Assembly (NCBI GenBank): GCA_015039315.1
Contig: WIDE01000022.1
Span: 1-64,000 of the forward strand
Source of the DNA: Clavulina sp. PMI_390
Taxonomy: Eukaryota; Basidiomycota; Agaricomycetes; Cantharellales; Hydnaceae
Direction: 5' to 3'
DNA: 64,000 bases
Positions 1 through 12,135 of this stretch are shown here, piece by piece (the first letter of the stretch is position 1; each line of letters starts with the position of its first letter). The notes beneath the pieces are model-generated. The model saw only the letters and a list, made by a program, of their open reading frames with translations. It searched no databases and was not told where the DNA came from. The translations under genes and the position numbers were made by a program.

Positions 1-465
1 CGTGCTCCTGAGAGCCTCATGTCGTCGAATCGATCCAAGATTCCGCGTGATCGAGACGTCGAGGGCGATAGCATGCTGAGCGCACGGACGCCGAGAGCCG
101 CAGAGGATCCAGACCGCAACGATAGTGGCAGCACTACAGTCGGCGGTCAACAACGCGGGTCTCCAAAGAGAGATAGGACGCGGAGCAGTGGGCCAAGGAG
201 GCACGATGACGCTTACAACCATCACTATCCTGTGCCTCCGCACTCTGCTGCACCCTCCTCGGGTCAACCGTGGATCCACTCCCATTTCCTTCATCCACCG
301 ACGACAGGCCACTCGCACCCCCCGAGCACAAACGCGCATGGAAGGAACCATAGGAGGCATGGCAGCGTCGATAGTCTGCCAGTGAACGCTCCTGCGCAGC
401 GAAGGGCATTCGCTGCCTGGGGTAGGGACGAGAGTGATAGCAATGCCTCAGACAGTGATGCCTGA
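1..465 (+). CDS. 3' end of a low-complexity protein (partial)
   Basis: The frame is open from the first base of the window and stops at 463-465, so this is most likely the last exon of a gene that begins outside the window. The visible residues are rich in Ser, Arg, His and Pro, with a His/Pro stretch in the middle and an acidic Ser/Asp tail ending in S-D-S-D-A. I see no catalytic motif or membrane segment; it looks like an intrinsically disordered C-terminus. The internal Met at base 19 need not be a start. Function is not recognisable. Confidence 0.5.
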   Translation, partial: RAPESLMSSNRSKIPRDRDVEGDSMLSARTPRAAEDPDRNDSGSTTVGGQQRGSPKRDRTRSSGPRRHDDAYNHHYPVPPHSAAPSSGQPWIHSHFLHPPTTGHSHPPSTNAHGRNHRRHGSVDSLPVNAPAQRRAFAAWGRDESDSNASDSDA

Positions 466-617
466 TCATCCGAAGGCAGCTCCGCTTTGTGACTGCTTTT
501 CCTTTACATGTATATGCTTTATTTCTTTGGGTTAAACATCACCTCATGTTGTAAATCTAGAACATTCACGCCCGAGAAAACTACATACTCAGTCAGGCAG
601 CTTCTGGTCCGAACCAC
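466..617. other. Intergenic, no gene seen
   Basis: AT-richer spacer between the partial gene and the inverted-repeat element; probably 3' untranslated sequence. No supported coding signal. Confidence 0.5.
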
Positions 618-624
618 TGCCCCT

Positions 625-1155
625 GTAGCCTCGTTCCCAGGCCCTCTTTGTTTGTGTTTACAGATATTGCTGACACAACGAAACACACACAGAGGGCCTG
701 GTCCAGTTCGTACCTAACCGGGGGTCGTGACGTTTCAGTCACGCGTGACACAATAGCCAATGTGTGCCTTCTGAAGGCAGCGAGGTTCCAAGATGCCGCT
801 AGCATACTGCCATGGCCAATAGCGATCTGCTGGTGAGCTCGAAAGGTGTCACTTCTTGCGGGAATTGACCCCATGCTGAGGACACGACAGGAGACCATCG
901 TCTGGATTGAGAGGCCATTTACTGATCCTCTCTGAATCGATGCAGCGAGATTTGGCCAAGTAGCGCCCTAAGTGTGAAATTATAGTAGAATCATATGACT
1001 CCTTGCGTTAGTATTAGCGGTTTCGGCTGGGGGCAGCTATGTAACGTGTGACCAAAATGTCACGACCCCCGTTTATATACGAAGTGTACCAGGCCTTATG
1101 TGTAGCTTTTTTGTGTCAGCAACAAATGCAAACAAAGGCCTGGGGACGAGGCTAC
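625..1155. mobile_element. Non-coding TIR element (MITE-like) with target duplication
   Basis: Two long imperfect inverted arms face each other: about 625-753 on the left and 1039-1155 on the right. Both begin at the outer edge with GTAGCCTCG (left) and its complement CGAGGCTAC (right) and end inward near a GGGGGTCGTGAC block. The element is flanked by TGCCCCT at 618-624 and 1156-1162. The match can be extended to ACTGCCCCT (616-624 and 1154-1162) if the last two bases of the element are shared. A 7-9 base duplication plus long arms and no internal ORF is the pattern of a non-autonomous DNA transposon; 9 bases would suit a Mutator-like element and 8 a hAT. It lies about 60 bases upstream of the MYND gene start. 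Confidence 0.75.
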
Positions 1156-1222
1156 TGCCCCTGGAGAATTGAATGATCAATTGTTATTCCTTGTTGTTCA
1201 TGTCACGCTGTTATCCTAAAGG

Positions 1223-3016
1223 ATGATATCATCTGAACAAGAAGCTCGCGACAGAACACTCGAAGTCTTGACTCCCTTGACCAGACTATATGGTTTCGGT
1301 ACTCCTTTTGGGCCAAGCGCGACTCAAATATGTTCCAGCATTGGCTACTTCTTCGATGATCAATGGGAGCAATTCCAGTCCAAGAAAGATAAACTCAAGG
1401 AGTTTCAAGTATTGATTGCTGCCTCCTTCGGTCAGGTTTTCGATTTGTTTCTGGAAGTATCACCATTTGCCTGCAAACAATCCCAGTCTAATTTCAACCC
1501 ATCAGATGATGTGAGTGAGTATTCCCGAGTACCCAAGTACTAAGACTGAGCCTGTCTAGCTCCCGATATCTAGTACCCTACTATTATTATTCTCCGAGAT
1601 GTGTCATCTTGCATCGGTCGCAAAATCGAAAGAGTTGGGGTTGCCTTCCACCATCCTCTCACCTTACCAGATCTATTGTCAGCACAAAGCAGTTCAGTTG
1701 ATGGAACACCTTCTCACGAGCAAAACACTGTTCTCAAGACTTACGGGAGATTACGGCCATCCTGTAGCTCTTTTTCAAGCGGGAGTTGTAAATTTTCTAA
1801 TTTTTTCGCTGGATGAGGTGGAAAAAGCCGCCTTGAGTGAAGACCAACAGTATGTGCACTTTCCCTGTAACCCGACCTCCTACTGAACCAACCACAGGTA
1901 TAAGCTTTATAAAACTGCTGCATGTCTCCTCTTCCGTCTCCGAGTAGCGGCCTCGATGTGCCCAGACCCTAATCTCCCTTCCGCTAACTACCTCAAATTC
2001 ACCACGAGGGAACTGAGTACCTGTCTCAACCGCATGATCAACATTACTATACGCAGGAGACAGCCCACATTCACCTCTCTGCCTAAGAGCGGCCCCCCAA
2101 TCTCTACCCTCGCCAATGCGTCGCACGCCGAAGTTGTACGGCAAAGCTTTCAGGTAATCGAGGACTCGGAGACATTTGATGCCGACATTCCAACGGAGTT
2201 TTCCTTCTTGTGTGTCATGGTCACCTATGACCGAACCATACAACTTCTCCATGTTCTTAATGACACCGATTTTTTGAGCCGCTGCATCGCTCAAGCTCAC
2301 GAACTCCTCCCTGTGCTCCGTGGAACTATATCCAACCCCAGTTCTATGGATATTTCCGAAATTTTCGTCAGGTTCTTTACGGCCTGGTATTTTCTCGTTG
2401 CCGGAGCTCTGAGTACTGGGGATCTCACTTCGGTAGAGATTGCAATTGACTCTGGCATTCTATTTGTGCAAGAGGTGCAATTTTGCTTGGGGCCGGACCC
2501 TGTCGACATCAACGGTCGGTACATCTAATCCATTCAAACAATTAACAAACACTGATTGCAATAAATGTGGGTTGACGTTAGGGCCGGCCCAAAGACTCAT
2601 TCAGCTCCTGGTCGGACAGGCCTCAAAGTTGACTCAGGCAGCTTTTTTTACGTTCTTTAGCCAGATCCACACGATTAGAGCCCGTACAATGAGCTTACCA
2701 TGGGCCACCGAAGATCTCAAGCTGTTCTGGGGTCAGTTCGAGGACCAAACCAAGGCACTTGGGAACACTGAGCACTTAATACGGCCTCCCGAGTTTGTGT
2801 GCGGTCTTGTAGGTTGTCGCTCAATAGTATCTGCTTCGCTTCAGTGCGGGAGGTGCATGAATCAATATTACTGCTCCATTGAGTGTCAAAGACCGTACGT
2901 GCACCTTTACTTATCCCTCCATCACCCTCGGGATTACTTACACTGCTTGGGACGCACCCATGACTAGTGCTTGGCGCATGCATAAAAAGCACTGTAAAGC
3001 TCGTTCCAATTCATAA
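1223..3016 (+). CDS. MYND-type zinc finger protein
   Basis: Five exons can be placed: 1223-1510, 1560-1849, 1898-2514, 2582-2894 and 2968-3016. They sum to 1557 bases and give 518 residues without a stop. The last 60 residues carry a MYND zinc finger: C-G-L-V-G-C, C-G-R-C, Y-Y-C-S-x-E-C-Q, then after the last intron W-R-M-H-K-K-H-C. MYND fingers bind two zinc ions and usually mediate protein-protein contacts. The upstream 450 residues are helical-looking with no SET domain or other recognisable enzyme motif, as in many agaricomycete MYND proteins of unknown role. The final exon is only 49 bases and completes the last zinc ligands, which supports the splice model. A MITE-like element sits directly upstream and may lie in its promoter. 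Confidence 0.8.
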
Positions 3017-3300
3017 GCCCTGCAATTATAATTTGGGCCTTTGTGCTTAAATAGTTCTGTTGCGGGTTCATAGTTGAGCTGAACGCCTATGGGGCTAAGC
3101 GATGTCATTCCCTTCCCAACTCAAAATACCATAGATCCCAACGTTCACGCTCGATATGTTCAACAAAGGGGACTTATCCTACAAACCTTCTCCGGGCTCG
3201 CTTCTGTAATCGCCACACAACTCTGGTCGGGGTCTTCTTGCTCGGTGTCACTATTGATGCTACACAGAGGCATATTACGAGTTGGAGATAGAAGCTTGCG

Positions 3301-5231
3301 TCAGATTTCAAATATGCGGATTTGTAGGTCTGCGTTCGACGATGCGCCAGCGGCTCTCGTAGCAGTAACAATCTGCCCAGTGTATTCATTCCACAAAAGA
3401 TCGACAACAAAACCCAAACTCGAGGACGTGAATGACGTGGGAGTGCCGTCAGAAGCGTATGTACGGATTGGCTTATACTTCGTCGACCAAGCACCCCTCG
3501 CGTTTTTGGCGACGGAGCCTTTTGGGGGTGAAGCATAAGTGAGCAGGAGCATGTCCGAAAAAGGGTCTTGGATATGAAGTTGAGTGAGGAGAGTGGATTT
3601 CCCTGTAGCCCAGCGTTGGGGAACCATAGGGTAATCTCTGTGGAGACGGAGTGGTGCTAAACGAGAGAGGGAAGAGGTAGTAGAGCGCAAAGCTGGGGGG
3701 AAGTGTGGCGGTCGAAGCCTGAAATCTGACCGTGGATCAGAGCTAGGTGACGCAACACTGATGGGGCGATCGGCGGTCAAGTTGAACTTGACAATCCAGA
3801 GATCGAATCTCAAGGGTGTGGTTTCATGGACAATGTGAGGAGAGATAGTCCAGCACTTGAGGTCCCGTGAAATCGGGATTCTACCATCTTGAGTGGCTAC
3901 ATGATAGAGTGGATCGCAGAATATGTGGGTTGTACGGTTGCTAATGTGATGCGAATTGTAAGAACGAGTGACGAAGCGCTCTGAACCGAGGAGTTCCACT
4001 CTATGTTCTCCCACGTCTCCGTTGTTGAAGCAGATAACAAGCCTATTGCCTGATAAGTACACGCGCTGAATCTGATGCTACAATCTATGGTCACCATACA
4101 TATAGATGCCACTATGGTGATAAGGGACGTACAATATGCGAGGCATGCAAGTCCGTTTCGCCTTGAAGATCAAGAGCTTGGACATAGTATCGCGTGATAC
4201 CACCAGGATCCTGGAAAGTGGAACCAACAATGACATAGTGCCGAGATATTTCCACAAGGGTGATACGGTCAGCTAGCGGTATGGCAAATCTGGCAAGAAC
4301 AATATAGCGTTGTACATCAGGAGTCTGGGGGGATCTAGCTCCTGGCAAGGCTTGAAAGAGAAACAGTAGCCTGGTATCTTGGCTATCGAGTTTGCAGGTC
4401 ACCACGCCAGACACTATAAGTGCATTATGGGCTGAGCTTACATGAAGGTCCCGATAATTAATACCCCAAGACTTCCACGATATTCACACATCATTACTGC
4501 AAGCTTGGTGTTGGTTGGACGTTCGTCCCCCTCTCGAGAGATGCGCAATATGAGCTGATGGCCGTGGCACATGTCGATGACGAGCAACTCAGACAGCATC
4601 CAGATAACAAGAGCTTCGCCCCCAGACGTCAGGGCCATCGCAATATAATCATTGAAGTTGCACTTCGGAACAGGAGTTGAGATTCCGCGTGCACAGATGG
4701 TTTCGTCGTTTGCATAGATGCGATGCTTGACATTATATATTCGCTGGAGACGAGATCGAGCTGAGCTGGGGTTCCGAGTAGAGGTCCCAAAAGAGGATGT
4801 AATTTGAGGCCCTTGAGTTGTGTTTTTCATTGGGGGCTCCCCACCAGAAGGTCGCGGCCGGCGATACTCTAGATGAAGTGGAGGGAGGTCACCCTGATGG
4901 GCAAGACGCTTCCACAGGGCAATCCAAGGAATTTCAGCGAACGTCACGGCATGGAGGTGACGACAAGTCTGTTCAAGCGTTAAATGAGAGTCGTCGCAGG
5001 TGGGCCAAAACGAACAAGCCTCCTCACCTCGCTAACTGATACTAGGTCCTTTAGCCCGAGATCCTGGCAGAGGATTATGATCCAAACGTCTTCAGGAAGC
5101 TTGGGAGGCCCACTAGACTTGTTTGAAGCGGAGGAGGATGGAGTGGAGGATTTCACATCGGCTGCTGCCCTAGCGATACTTGAAGAATAAGAGGAGATTC
5201 GTCTTGAGGCGAATTGTTTTATGTTCTTCAT
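3301..5231 (-). CDS. F-box protein, subfamily A (copy A1)
   Basis: Four exons, 5231-5028, 4968-4442, 4382-4133 and 4071-3301, sum to 1752 bases and encode 583 residues. The F-box starts near residue 45 (L-P-E-D-V-W-I-I-I-L-C) and continues across intron 1 into the T-C-R-H-L and P-W-I-A-L-W block. The third exon has the L-F-L-F-Q-A-L-P segment. The last exon ends with L-L-W-N-E-Y-T-G-Q-I-V. F-box proteins dock onto Skp1 in SCF ubiquitin ligases; that role is inferred from the family, and the target-binding part is presumed to be the C-terminal 450 residues, which match no fold I recognise. Closest relative in the window is the copy at 5583-7560: both start M-K-x-I-K and use S-Y-A-S-P where most copies have S-H-A-P-Q. 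Confidence 0.85.
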
Positions 5232-5582
5232 AAGCTGACGCGGTGGTGGATCGAAGATGGCAGACAGGGATGGCAGAGCACAGCCTCACTAACACAGAGT
5301 TGCCTCTAAATATAGTTGCTCACCCCAACAATCCCCAACATAGGCTGGCAATTAGGCAGTCACTTCACTTGCTTGGAGGAGTGCGATACTGGAATGGCTA
5401 GGTTAATAGCACCAAACTTGATAATGTGGATGTAGAGCAGATATGACTTGGTAGAGCGTGTTCTACCAGCACCTAAGTGCGGGGAAGTGGCTCTGGGTTC
5501 TGGAATGTATTTAGAGTGGTATACACAAGAAGATCGTCTTTGTGACACGTCAAGAATACACCCGCGTAAGGGAATAAAAGTA

Positions 5583-7560
5583 TCATATCTCGAATACACA
5601 GACCTTCAGACTTTCGGTTGAGGATGGACTAGAGACTTTATTCGCAGTGATAATCTGTCCAGTGTATTCATTCCACAGCAAGTCAGCAACAAAACCCACA
5701 CCGGAGGGGGAAAACACTATCGGCGTTCCATTCGGCTCGATCACGCGGACCAGCGTATTTTTGGTAATCCATGAGTCCTTTGCCTCGTCGCCTGCCGTGC
5801 CTTTCGAAGGGGATGCGTAGCTGAGCAAAAGCATATCTAGCTCAAAGTCTTGTACATGAAACTGAGTCATGAGAGTGAACCTCCCAGGAGCCCAACGTCG
5901 CGGAATGATGTTCCCTGCCTTATTGCGGCTGCTGATTGATGATGTTATGCGTGAAAGTGAAGGGTGGGAAGGGCGCGTCCGAGATTCGAAGTGCGAGGGG
6001 CGAAGCTTGAACTCTGCAGTTGGATTGGGTTCGGATGACGGAATCGTAGTGCTGATACGACCTGAGTTCGAGTTGAACTTGATCGTATGGAGGCTCATTG
6101 TCAAAGACTTGGTCTCCGTCACGTAGCGTGGAAAAATTGTCCAACACCTTAGGTCGGGTTGATTGCGGTATGGGCCATCAATATCAGATGCTCGGGAGAT
6201 CGGGTCGCAAAATATGTGCCGTGAACATCTATCCGCATCAACATGCAGGCGATACGAGCGAGAAACAAAACGCTGCGATTCTTGAACATCGAGCTCATGC
6301 TCTCCTACATTCCCTGTGTTGAAGCACATGACTAGTTTCATGCCCGAGATATATGCGCGTTGGACCAGGGTCTTTCGCAAGCATCAATATATGATTGGCC
6401 GTGTTCAAAACGCAAAGAGGTGACATACTGTTTGTGAGACGTGCATCGACTTCATCCCCTGAAGATCCAATATTTGAAGATAATGGCGTGTGATGCCGTT
6501 AAGTTCATAAAGCATCGCACCAATAATAACGTATGTTTGAGAGAATTCTACAAGCGTAATGCGATCTGTCGATGGGATGGAGAAGGTGGAAAGGACGGAG
6601 TAGTCCTGTACATCAGAAGCTGGGGAAAATCCGGGTCCAGGGAGAGCTTGAAACAGGAATAACAGCCTTGTATCTTGGCTGTCCAGGCATGGTGTTATCA
6701 CATTAAGGGGCCTAAGGGTAGGATGGGTAGAACTCACGCGAAGGTACCAACTATTAGCAAACCTAAGGTTCCACGATACTCGTGCATTGCTGTTGCAAAC
6801 TTGATATTTTTCGGACGCTCGCTCCCCACACGAGTAATGTGCAATTTGAGACTGGTCCCGTATCGCAAGTCAAATATCAGCAGCTCGGACAGCATCCAAA
6901 CAACGAGAACTTCGCCTCCCAGTGTTAGGGACATTGCAACAAAATCCTTGAAGTTACGGTCTTGGATAGGAGCGGAGATCTTTCGTGCACGAATGATTTC
7001 CTCGCTGCTATGAATGCGGTCTCGAAGGCTGTGTATACGCTGTAGGCGGAATCGAAAGGAATTGTGGGCACGGTTTGTGAAGTCGATGGGGAGTGTGATA
7101 CGAGGTTCTTGCGTGGTCTTCCTTATGGAGGGCTCACCGCCGAAGCGGCGGGGGCGACGATATTCCGCCGGGAGTTGAGGAACATCACCTCTTTCTGCGA
7201 GACGATGCCACAGGGCAATCCAAGGGATTTCAGCGAAGGACATTGCGTGGAGTTGACGACAAGTCTACTGAAGAGCCGACAGGTGAGAGATCCCAAGGGT
7301 GGACTAGCCATCTCACTTATGATCGAACAAAGTCTCCTCACCTTGCTAAGTGCAACCAGGTCGTCCAGCCCAAGGTCCTGGCACATGATGAGAACAATAA
7401 TGTCTTCAGGCAACCCCGAGAGTCGAACAGAGCTGCTCTGAGCCGAAGTGAACGTAGAAGATGAAGACACATTCCCTTTAACGCTCTGCAGCGCTGCAGA
7501 TTGGAGACGTGAAGAATGAGCCGACATTCGCCTCAAAGCGAATTTCTTAATTTTCTTCAT
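5583..7560 (-). CDS. F-box protein, subfamily A (copy A2)
   Basis: Exons 7560-7342, 7264-6738, 6678-6429 and 6371-5583 sum to 1785 bases, 594 residues, no internal stop. I chose Met at 7560 instead of the in-frame Met at 7587 because the N-terminus M-K-K-I-K-K-F-A-L-R-R then aligns with the neighbours at 5231 and 41072. The F-box begins at about residue 50 (L-P-E-D-I-I-V-L-I-M-C) and is followed after intron 1 by T-C-R-Q-L and P-W-I-A-L-W. The tail reads L-L-W-N-E-Y-T-G-Q-I-I. It is head-to-tail with the copy at 3301-5231 with about 350 bases between them, so the pair looks like a recent tandem duplication. Likely an SCF substrate receptor; target unknown. Confidence 0.85.
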
Positions 7561-7748
7561 TATACGATATGAAGAGGTGGATACCAAACGTCAGCGAATG
7601 TGGAGAGACGACTCAGAGGGGCACAGCCTCATGAGTGACATGTTCTGATGTTCATGGTGGACTTGTGACTCCCTTCCTTGATGAGAGGGCTATTGCTAAA
7701 ATCTATGTGGATTCAGTGATCGGCATGCCGCTCTAATAACACGCTTAA

Positions 7749-8877
7749 CTTCTTATCAGGGAATACGAAACACCCTCTAGTAGTCACATCCATCACCTGC
7801 CAGATGAATTGCTGGGCGAAGTATTTCAGCACATGGTACATAACTTCAAAGACCCTTTCTTAGTAGAGCGCTTCCTCGACCTGTCTCAACTGCTAGATCT
7901 CCTCCTTCCCATTACCTCGGTGTGTTCGCGTTGGCGAAATGTAGCTATTTCCACCGGCAAGCTTTGGACTTTGGTGATTATTAATCCAACGAGATCGGCC
8001 GAGACCGAAAGCCAAATCATCAAAATCTTCCTCGAACGCTCTGCGAACACTTCTATAATTGTACATCTCGTAGGCCCACATGATCTTGCGTCTGAATACC
8101 ATCCCGGATTCATGCAGCTCTTTGAGCTAGCTTTACCCCACCTGGGGCGCTGCTTTGTCTTCCGGTTCGATTACCTTGTCGAACCTATGGTCTACAACAT
8201 CTTCCCTCTACCTTCTATGGCGATACTGCACACAATTTTCCTCTTTGGCAAAGTTCCCAACGCCTCCTCAGTCACATTGTTTGAGGATCCAGCCTCATAT
8301 CTTCGTGTGAAGGACCTCACGATCTTCGGCATTCCGGTTACCCCATTCCCTCAAAATACTGTGAGTAAGCTGATAATATCACCATACTATACTCCAGAGG
8401 TCTGGGTCCTTCCATTCGTGGAATCCTTGCCGTAACTCACTTCCTTGAAAATCCTCCAAATGAGGACCTTGGTAGAACCGCGCGGTCCACTCGCATCTCC
8501 CTGCCTAGCCTTGTTTCTATTTCCAATCTGGCCAGAGTGTTGACGAGGCTCTGGATACACCAGCAGTGTCAGATCTTCGTTGGACATGCATGGAACCCCG
8601 CTCCACCGATGAGCTGGTCTCTTTTCCGTCAGTCATTAGGCTCCATTTAGAGCGTCCACATATCACATACTTGCGTTGTCCCCAGCGTCAGCGCTTCCAC
8701 TTTCCCAAATTACAGTTTTTCCGGTTAGAGCACGCTAGAGAAGCGGCAGTGGTTCTTCAAGCAGTGCTGCTCACCCCAGCGTCTAACGGTGATTCAAAGA
8801 CTCGGGAATCATCAGGCGTTACCTCAACTTCCGTGCCCCAACCTTCAATTGGTCAGGTTGGAGAAGCCGCAGGATAA
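7749..8877 (+). pseudogene. Conventional F-box/LRR-like gene, probably decayed
   Basis: On the plus strand, at about 7794-7830, the frame reads H-L-P-D-E-L-L-G-E-V-F, followed by C-S-R-W-R-N-V-A near residue 45 and L-W-T-L. This is the classic agaricomycete F-box opening, unlike the minus-strand family around it. After a GT-AG intron at about 8359-8395 the reading frame does not continue cleanly: the stretch at 8400-8640 has a leucine-rich-looking frame (I-S-L-P-S-L-V-S-I-S-N-L), and 8560-8877 needs a different frame (V-S-D-L-R-W-T). No convincing first exon with ATG is visible upstream of 7749. The simplest reading is a truncated and frameshifted copy; an unusual splice pattern is the alternative. 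Confidence 0.5.
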
Positions 8878-9221
8878 AAATCTTGATGCACTTTGTCAAG
8901 TGATAAAGGAAGTCCTTGGAATCCAATGTGACAAGAGCATTCGCTAATGACATAGCTTCTTGGGAGCAGCTGAGGACGCTCTTTCCGAGGTGCCTCAACT
9001 ATGAGCTCCAATAACAATACTGCTAGTTTCGATGTTTCAGCTAGAAGGTAACCATCCTTCGCCTCCCCTTTTTGGAACTGGATTTATTGGGTATCCTTGG
9101 TGTTGTCACATTGCTGCTAATTTGAGCATAGCCTACATGAAGACGTAACTAATTATACTAAGGTGTGAGAATGCATAATATATGGGGTGCGTTAGAATAT
9201 TTGATAAATAGTGACCAACAC
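8878..9221. other. Intergenic, no gene seen
   Basis: Spacer between the decayed plus-strand F-box gene and the 3' end of the minus-strand copy at 9222. I see no coding segment or repeat that I can name. Confidence 0.4.
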
Positions 9222-11239
9222 TCATATCTCGTACGTAGCAATCGTTATCGTGGATGTCGTGGAGTTTTTGGTGGCAGTAACAATACGCCCAGTGTATTCG
9301 TTCCAGGTAAACTCAAGGAGCGAGTCCTTGGCGGAGCGTCCTAGAGCTTTGACTTGGCCCTCACGGGTCAGTAGCTGGACGGGCTTGTAGCTTGTTGCCC
9401 ACGACTGGCAGCTCCCGGGATCGGAACCTCTGCGGCCAGCTGGGGAAGCGTGACTTAAAACGAGGAGGTCTCGGTCAGGGTTCTTCACTCGTAAATGAGT
9501 CAGCATATTCGATTGCCCAGCAATGGACTGCATGGGACGGAAACAGTCCAGTTTCTTCGGCTGAATCGAATTCAGGAGGTAGGACGTCAAGCGACAGATA
9601 TTGGAAGGGAGCCAAGAGGTGGTTTGGCGTTCTTCGTGGGGCTGTGACGAGGGGATCTGGAATTCAGGCATCGCCTGAGATGAGACAGTGTTATTGGTTT
9701 CGGGAGGTGACTGCATCTCCTCATTGGGGTCGGAGATATTCGCATGATCGAATGCGATCGGGTATAGGCTAAGGGTCATGGATTTGGTCCATAGATAGTA
9801 GCATGGAGCAATCCAGCACTTCACATCTGGGAACACCCCGTTATCTTGATCGGATGGTTTGGGGAGTGGGCAGCAGAACATATAACGCTTTGACAAATCG
9901 TCGGAAAGTTGCGAACGATAAGAGCGGGAAACGAGCTGGGTAGGGTTTACCGCCTCAAGTTCATGTTCGCCCACGCTGCCTGTATCGAAGCACACGATGA
10001 GTTTTTTCCCTGAGATGCAAGCGCGCTGAATGGGGGCCTAAGGACAAAATAGTTAGAGCGCTGCTCTTTGTTATTGGACCATCCACTTACGTTGTGTGTG
10101 ACGCAGATAGACCGTTCACTTTGTAGGTCGAACGCTTGTGCATAGTACATGATCGAGCCGTCGGGTTTCAAGACACTATATGCGGCGATAAGGTACTGCT
10201 GAGAAAACTCTAAGCAGGTGAGGCGATGTTCTGCTGGTATGGCGAACGAGGACACCACGAGGTAGTTTGGCATTTCATCAGAGGGCGCAGAAGCGGATTG
10301 GGGCAGCTCCTGGAATAGAACCGAGAGTTTCGAGTTTTGGCTATGCGATACAGAGGTCATTCAATTATATTCGAGGGTTGTGGCAAACGACTCACGTAAA
10401 TGTGCCAACGACCAGGACGCCCTCACGCCCGTGATAACTGCATAGAGTCGTTGCCAGTATCGGGGATTGTGGCACCTCACTCGAATCGCGAGTAAAGTTG
10501 AGAGTGAGACTTCTCTGGGATCGTAGGTCGAACACGAGTAGCCTGGACCACATCCACACGACGAGGACCTCACCGGCGGACGTCATGGACATAGCAACAT
10601 ACTCATTAAGGGGACAACCCTCGATGATCATAGAACCTTGTCGTGCTGCAATGGCTGATTTGCTCGAGCAGATGCGATGTTGGACCCCAAATATCCATCG
10701 CATTCGAGACCGTACGGAGCAGGGATATGGGCGCTCCACACTGTTGGGAACCGAAAGCGGAGATTCGACCGTTGTCTCACCGACTGTCGAGTCATTATCA
10801 AAGCCTCCTGGGAGGCTACAATTCCCTGGATAAAGCTGCGGAAGCCGCCCTTGCTCTGCGAGACGATGCCATAGGGAAATCCACGGCAGTCCGGTGAGGG
10901 TCAATCCGTAAAGACGGCGGCACGTCTAGCGAGAGAAGCGAAAACATGGGGGCCCAACATAGTTTAGCCGTCAGTATGACTATCACTTGCAATCAAATGT
11001 GAGTATCCACCCACCTTAGATACTGTGACCAGATCAGAGATATTTAGGTCCTGACATAGAACCATAATCAAGACGTCCTCAGGGAGGTCGCATAGTGTCC
11101 TTGAATTTCTGGTCGTCGAAGCTGCAGGTCGCGATGATACGGCCTTCGCGCTTCCAACCTTCAGAGGAGCAAATTGCGACCAACTTGAGAATAGTAAGTT
11201 TGAGATGAAGGCATTGATTCCCAGCATGGCCTTGGGCAA
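9222..11239 (-). CDS. F-box protein, subfamily A (copy A3, divergent)
   Basis: Exons 11239-11015, 10925-10396, 10340-10091 and 10037-9222 sum to 1821 bases, 606 residues. The F-box starts near residue 52 (L-P-E-D-V-L-I-M-V-L-C) and is followed by T-C-R-R-L-Y and P-W-I-S-L-W-H-R-L-A-E. Exon 3 holds L-S-V-L-F-Q-E-L-P. The end is F-T-W-N-E-Y-T-G-R-I-V. A second in-frame Met lies at 11227 and could be the true start. It is the most divergent A copy: the usual G-x-S-T-L-L block is G-Q-S-N-M-L-T-H-L and the S-H-A-P-Q block is S-H-A-S-P. Placed next to the subfamily B gene at 12136, an arrangement mirrored on the plus strand by the A and B genes near 37-39 kb. Confidence 0.83.
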
Positions 11240-12135
11240 GGAGGAATGAAGAATGATGGAGGAATGTGCGGGGGATGCGATGGAATATAAGTTACCACCA
11301 CAATCTCCACAGCCTTTAACACCTAGGCAACATCACAGCCTCCTAGGGCAGCATTTCAAAAAACGTGCTGCACACGTGTTTGCCAACCCGATACGGCTCC
11401 TCAAGATATACCCCTCCAAGAGCAGCGTTTTCGAGCGCGATGTCGCTATTTTTACTGAGCATTCGAGTGCTCTCCACGCATAGTCTGAACATTGGGGTTT
11501 ATGGAATTCGCCCCCGACGACGGTGGATGACGTAAAATGTTCTTGCGTCCAGACCGAAAGTTGAAATAGGGCCAGGGGATCGACGATAGAATGTTTCAAA
11601 TTTGTACAGCTGTTGATCAAGCCGCTCCCTCGCTCCCTTCATTTGTGGGCGGTGAAAATGATTTTCTCACTTGATATGATCAGGAGTGATGAAATTCAAC
11701 GGGCACTGCGATGGGTCAACATCGCCAAAGCACTCACAAGGGCGCCAAAAAGGTTCACTCGTACCTAACGGTTGATGTAGTCATTGCCTCCCAGGGCGCA
11801 TCAGTTTCAGATAGGAAAGAGGGATAATGGTCGCCAAGAGGACCCTATTGATGGGCCGGGTTAAGCGCCCATCCTTCAGGTGACAAGGGAAGCGCAAACA
11901 GTTTCCCTTTGGTCACCAGAGGGCGGGATGTGGCGTGCACACTGTGTGTGAAGAAAAACGGGAGGCAGTTGTAATCACAGGGTCATATAAACCCCAGAAA
12001 CGCATATTCCGCCTGCGCTCGATGAATCTGATAGCAAATCCATCTCATCCCGTGGTTGAGTTTAGCAGAGGCAGCATTTTTTGTCGAACTGGGCAGTCCT
12101 GGCCGAAGACCACAATTGTGATGCATGCAAGGTGG
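11240..12135. other. Intergenic, no gene seen
   Basis: About 0.9 kb between the start of copy A3 and the 3' end of the subfamily B gene. Short open frames occur on both strands but none shows family similarity, splice structure or a recognisable motif. Confidence 0.4.

Noticed and set aside
3580..3640. G-K-S-T-L-L-T-Q-L in copy A1 looks like the end of a Walker A loop
   Set aside because: Other copies have G-H-S-T, G-Q-S-T, G-R-F-T or G-Q-S-N at this position, and no G-x-x-x-x-G-K precedes it. It is a family block, not a nucleotide-binding loop.
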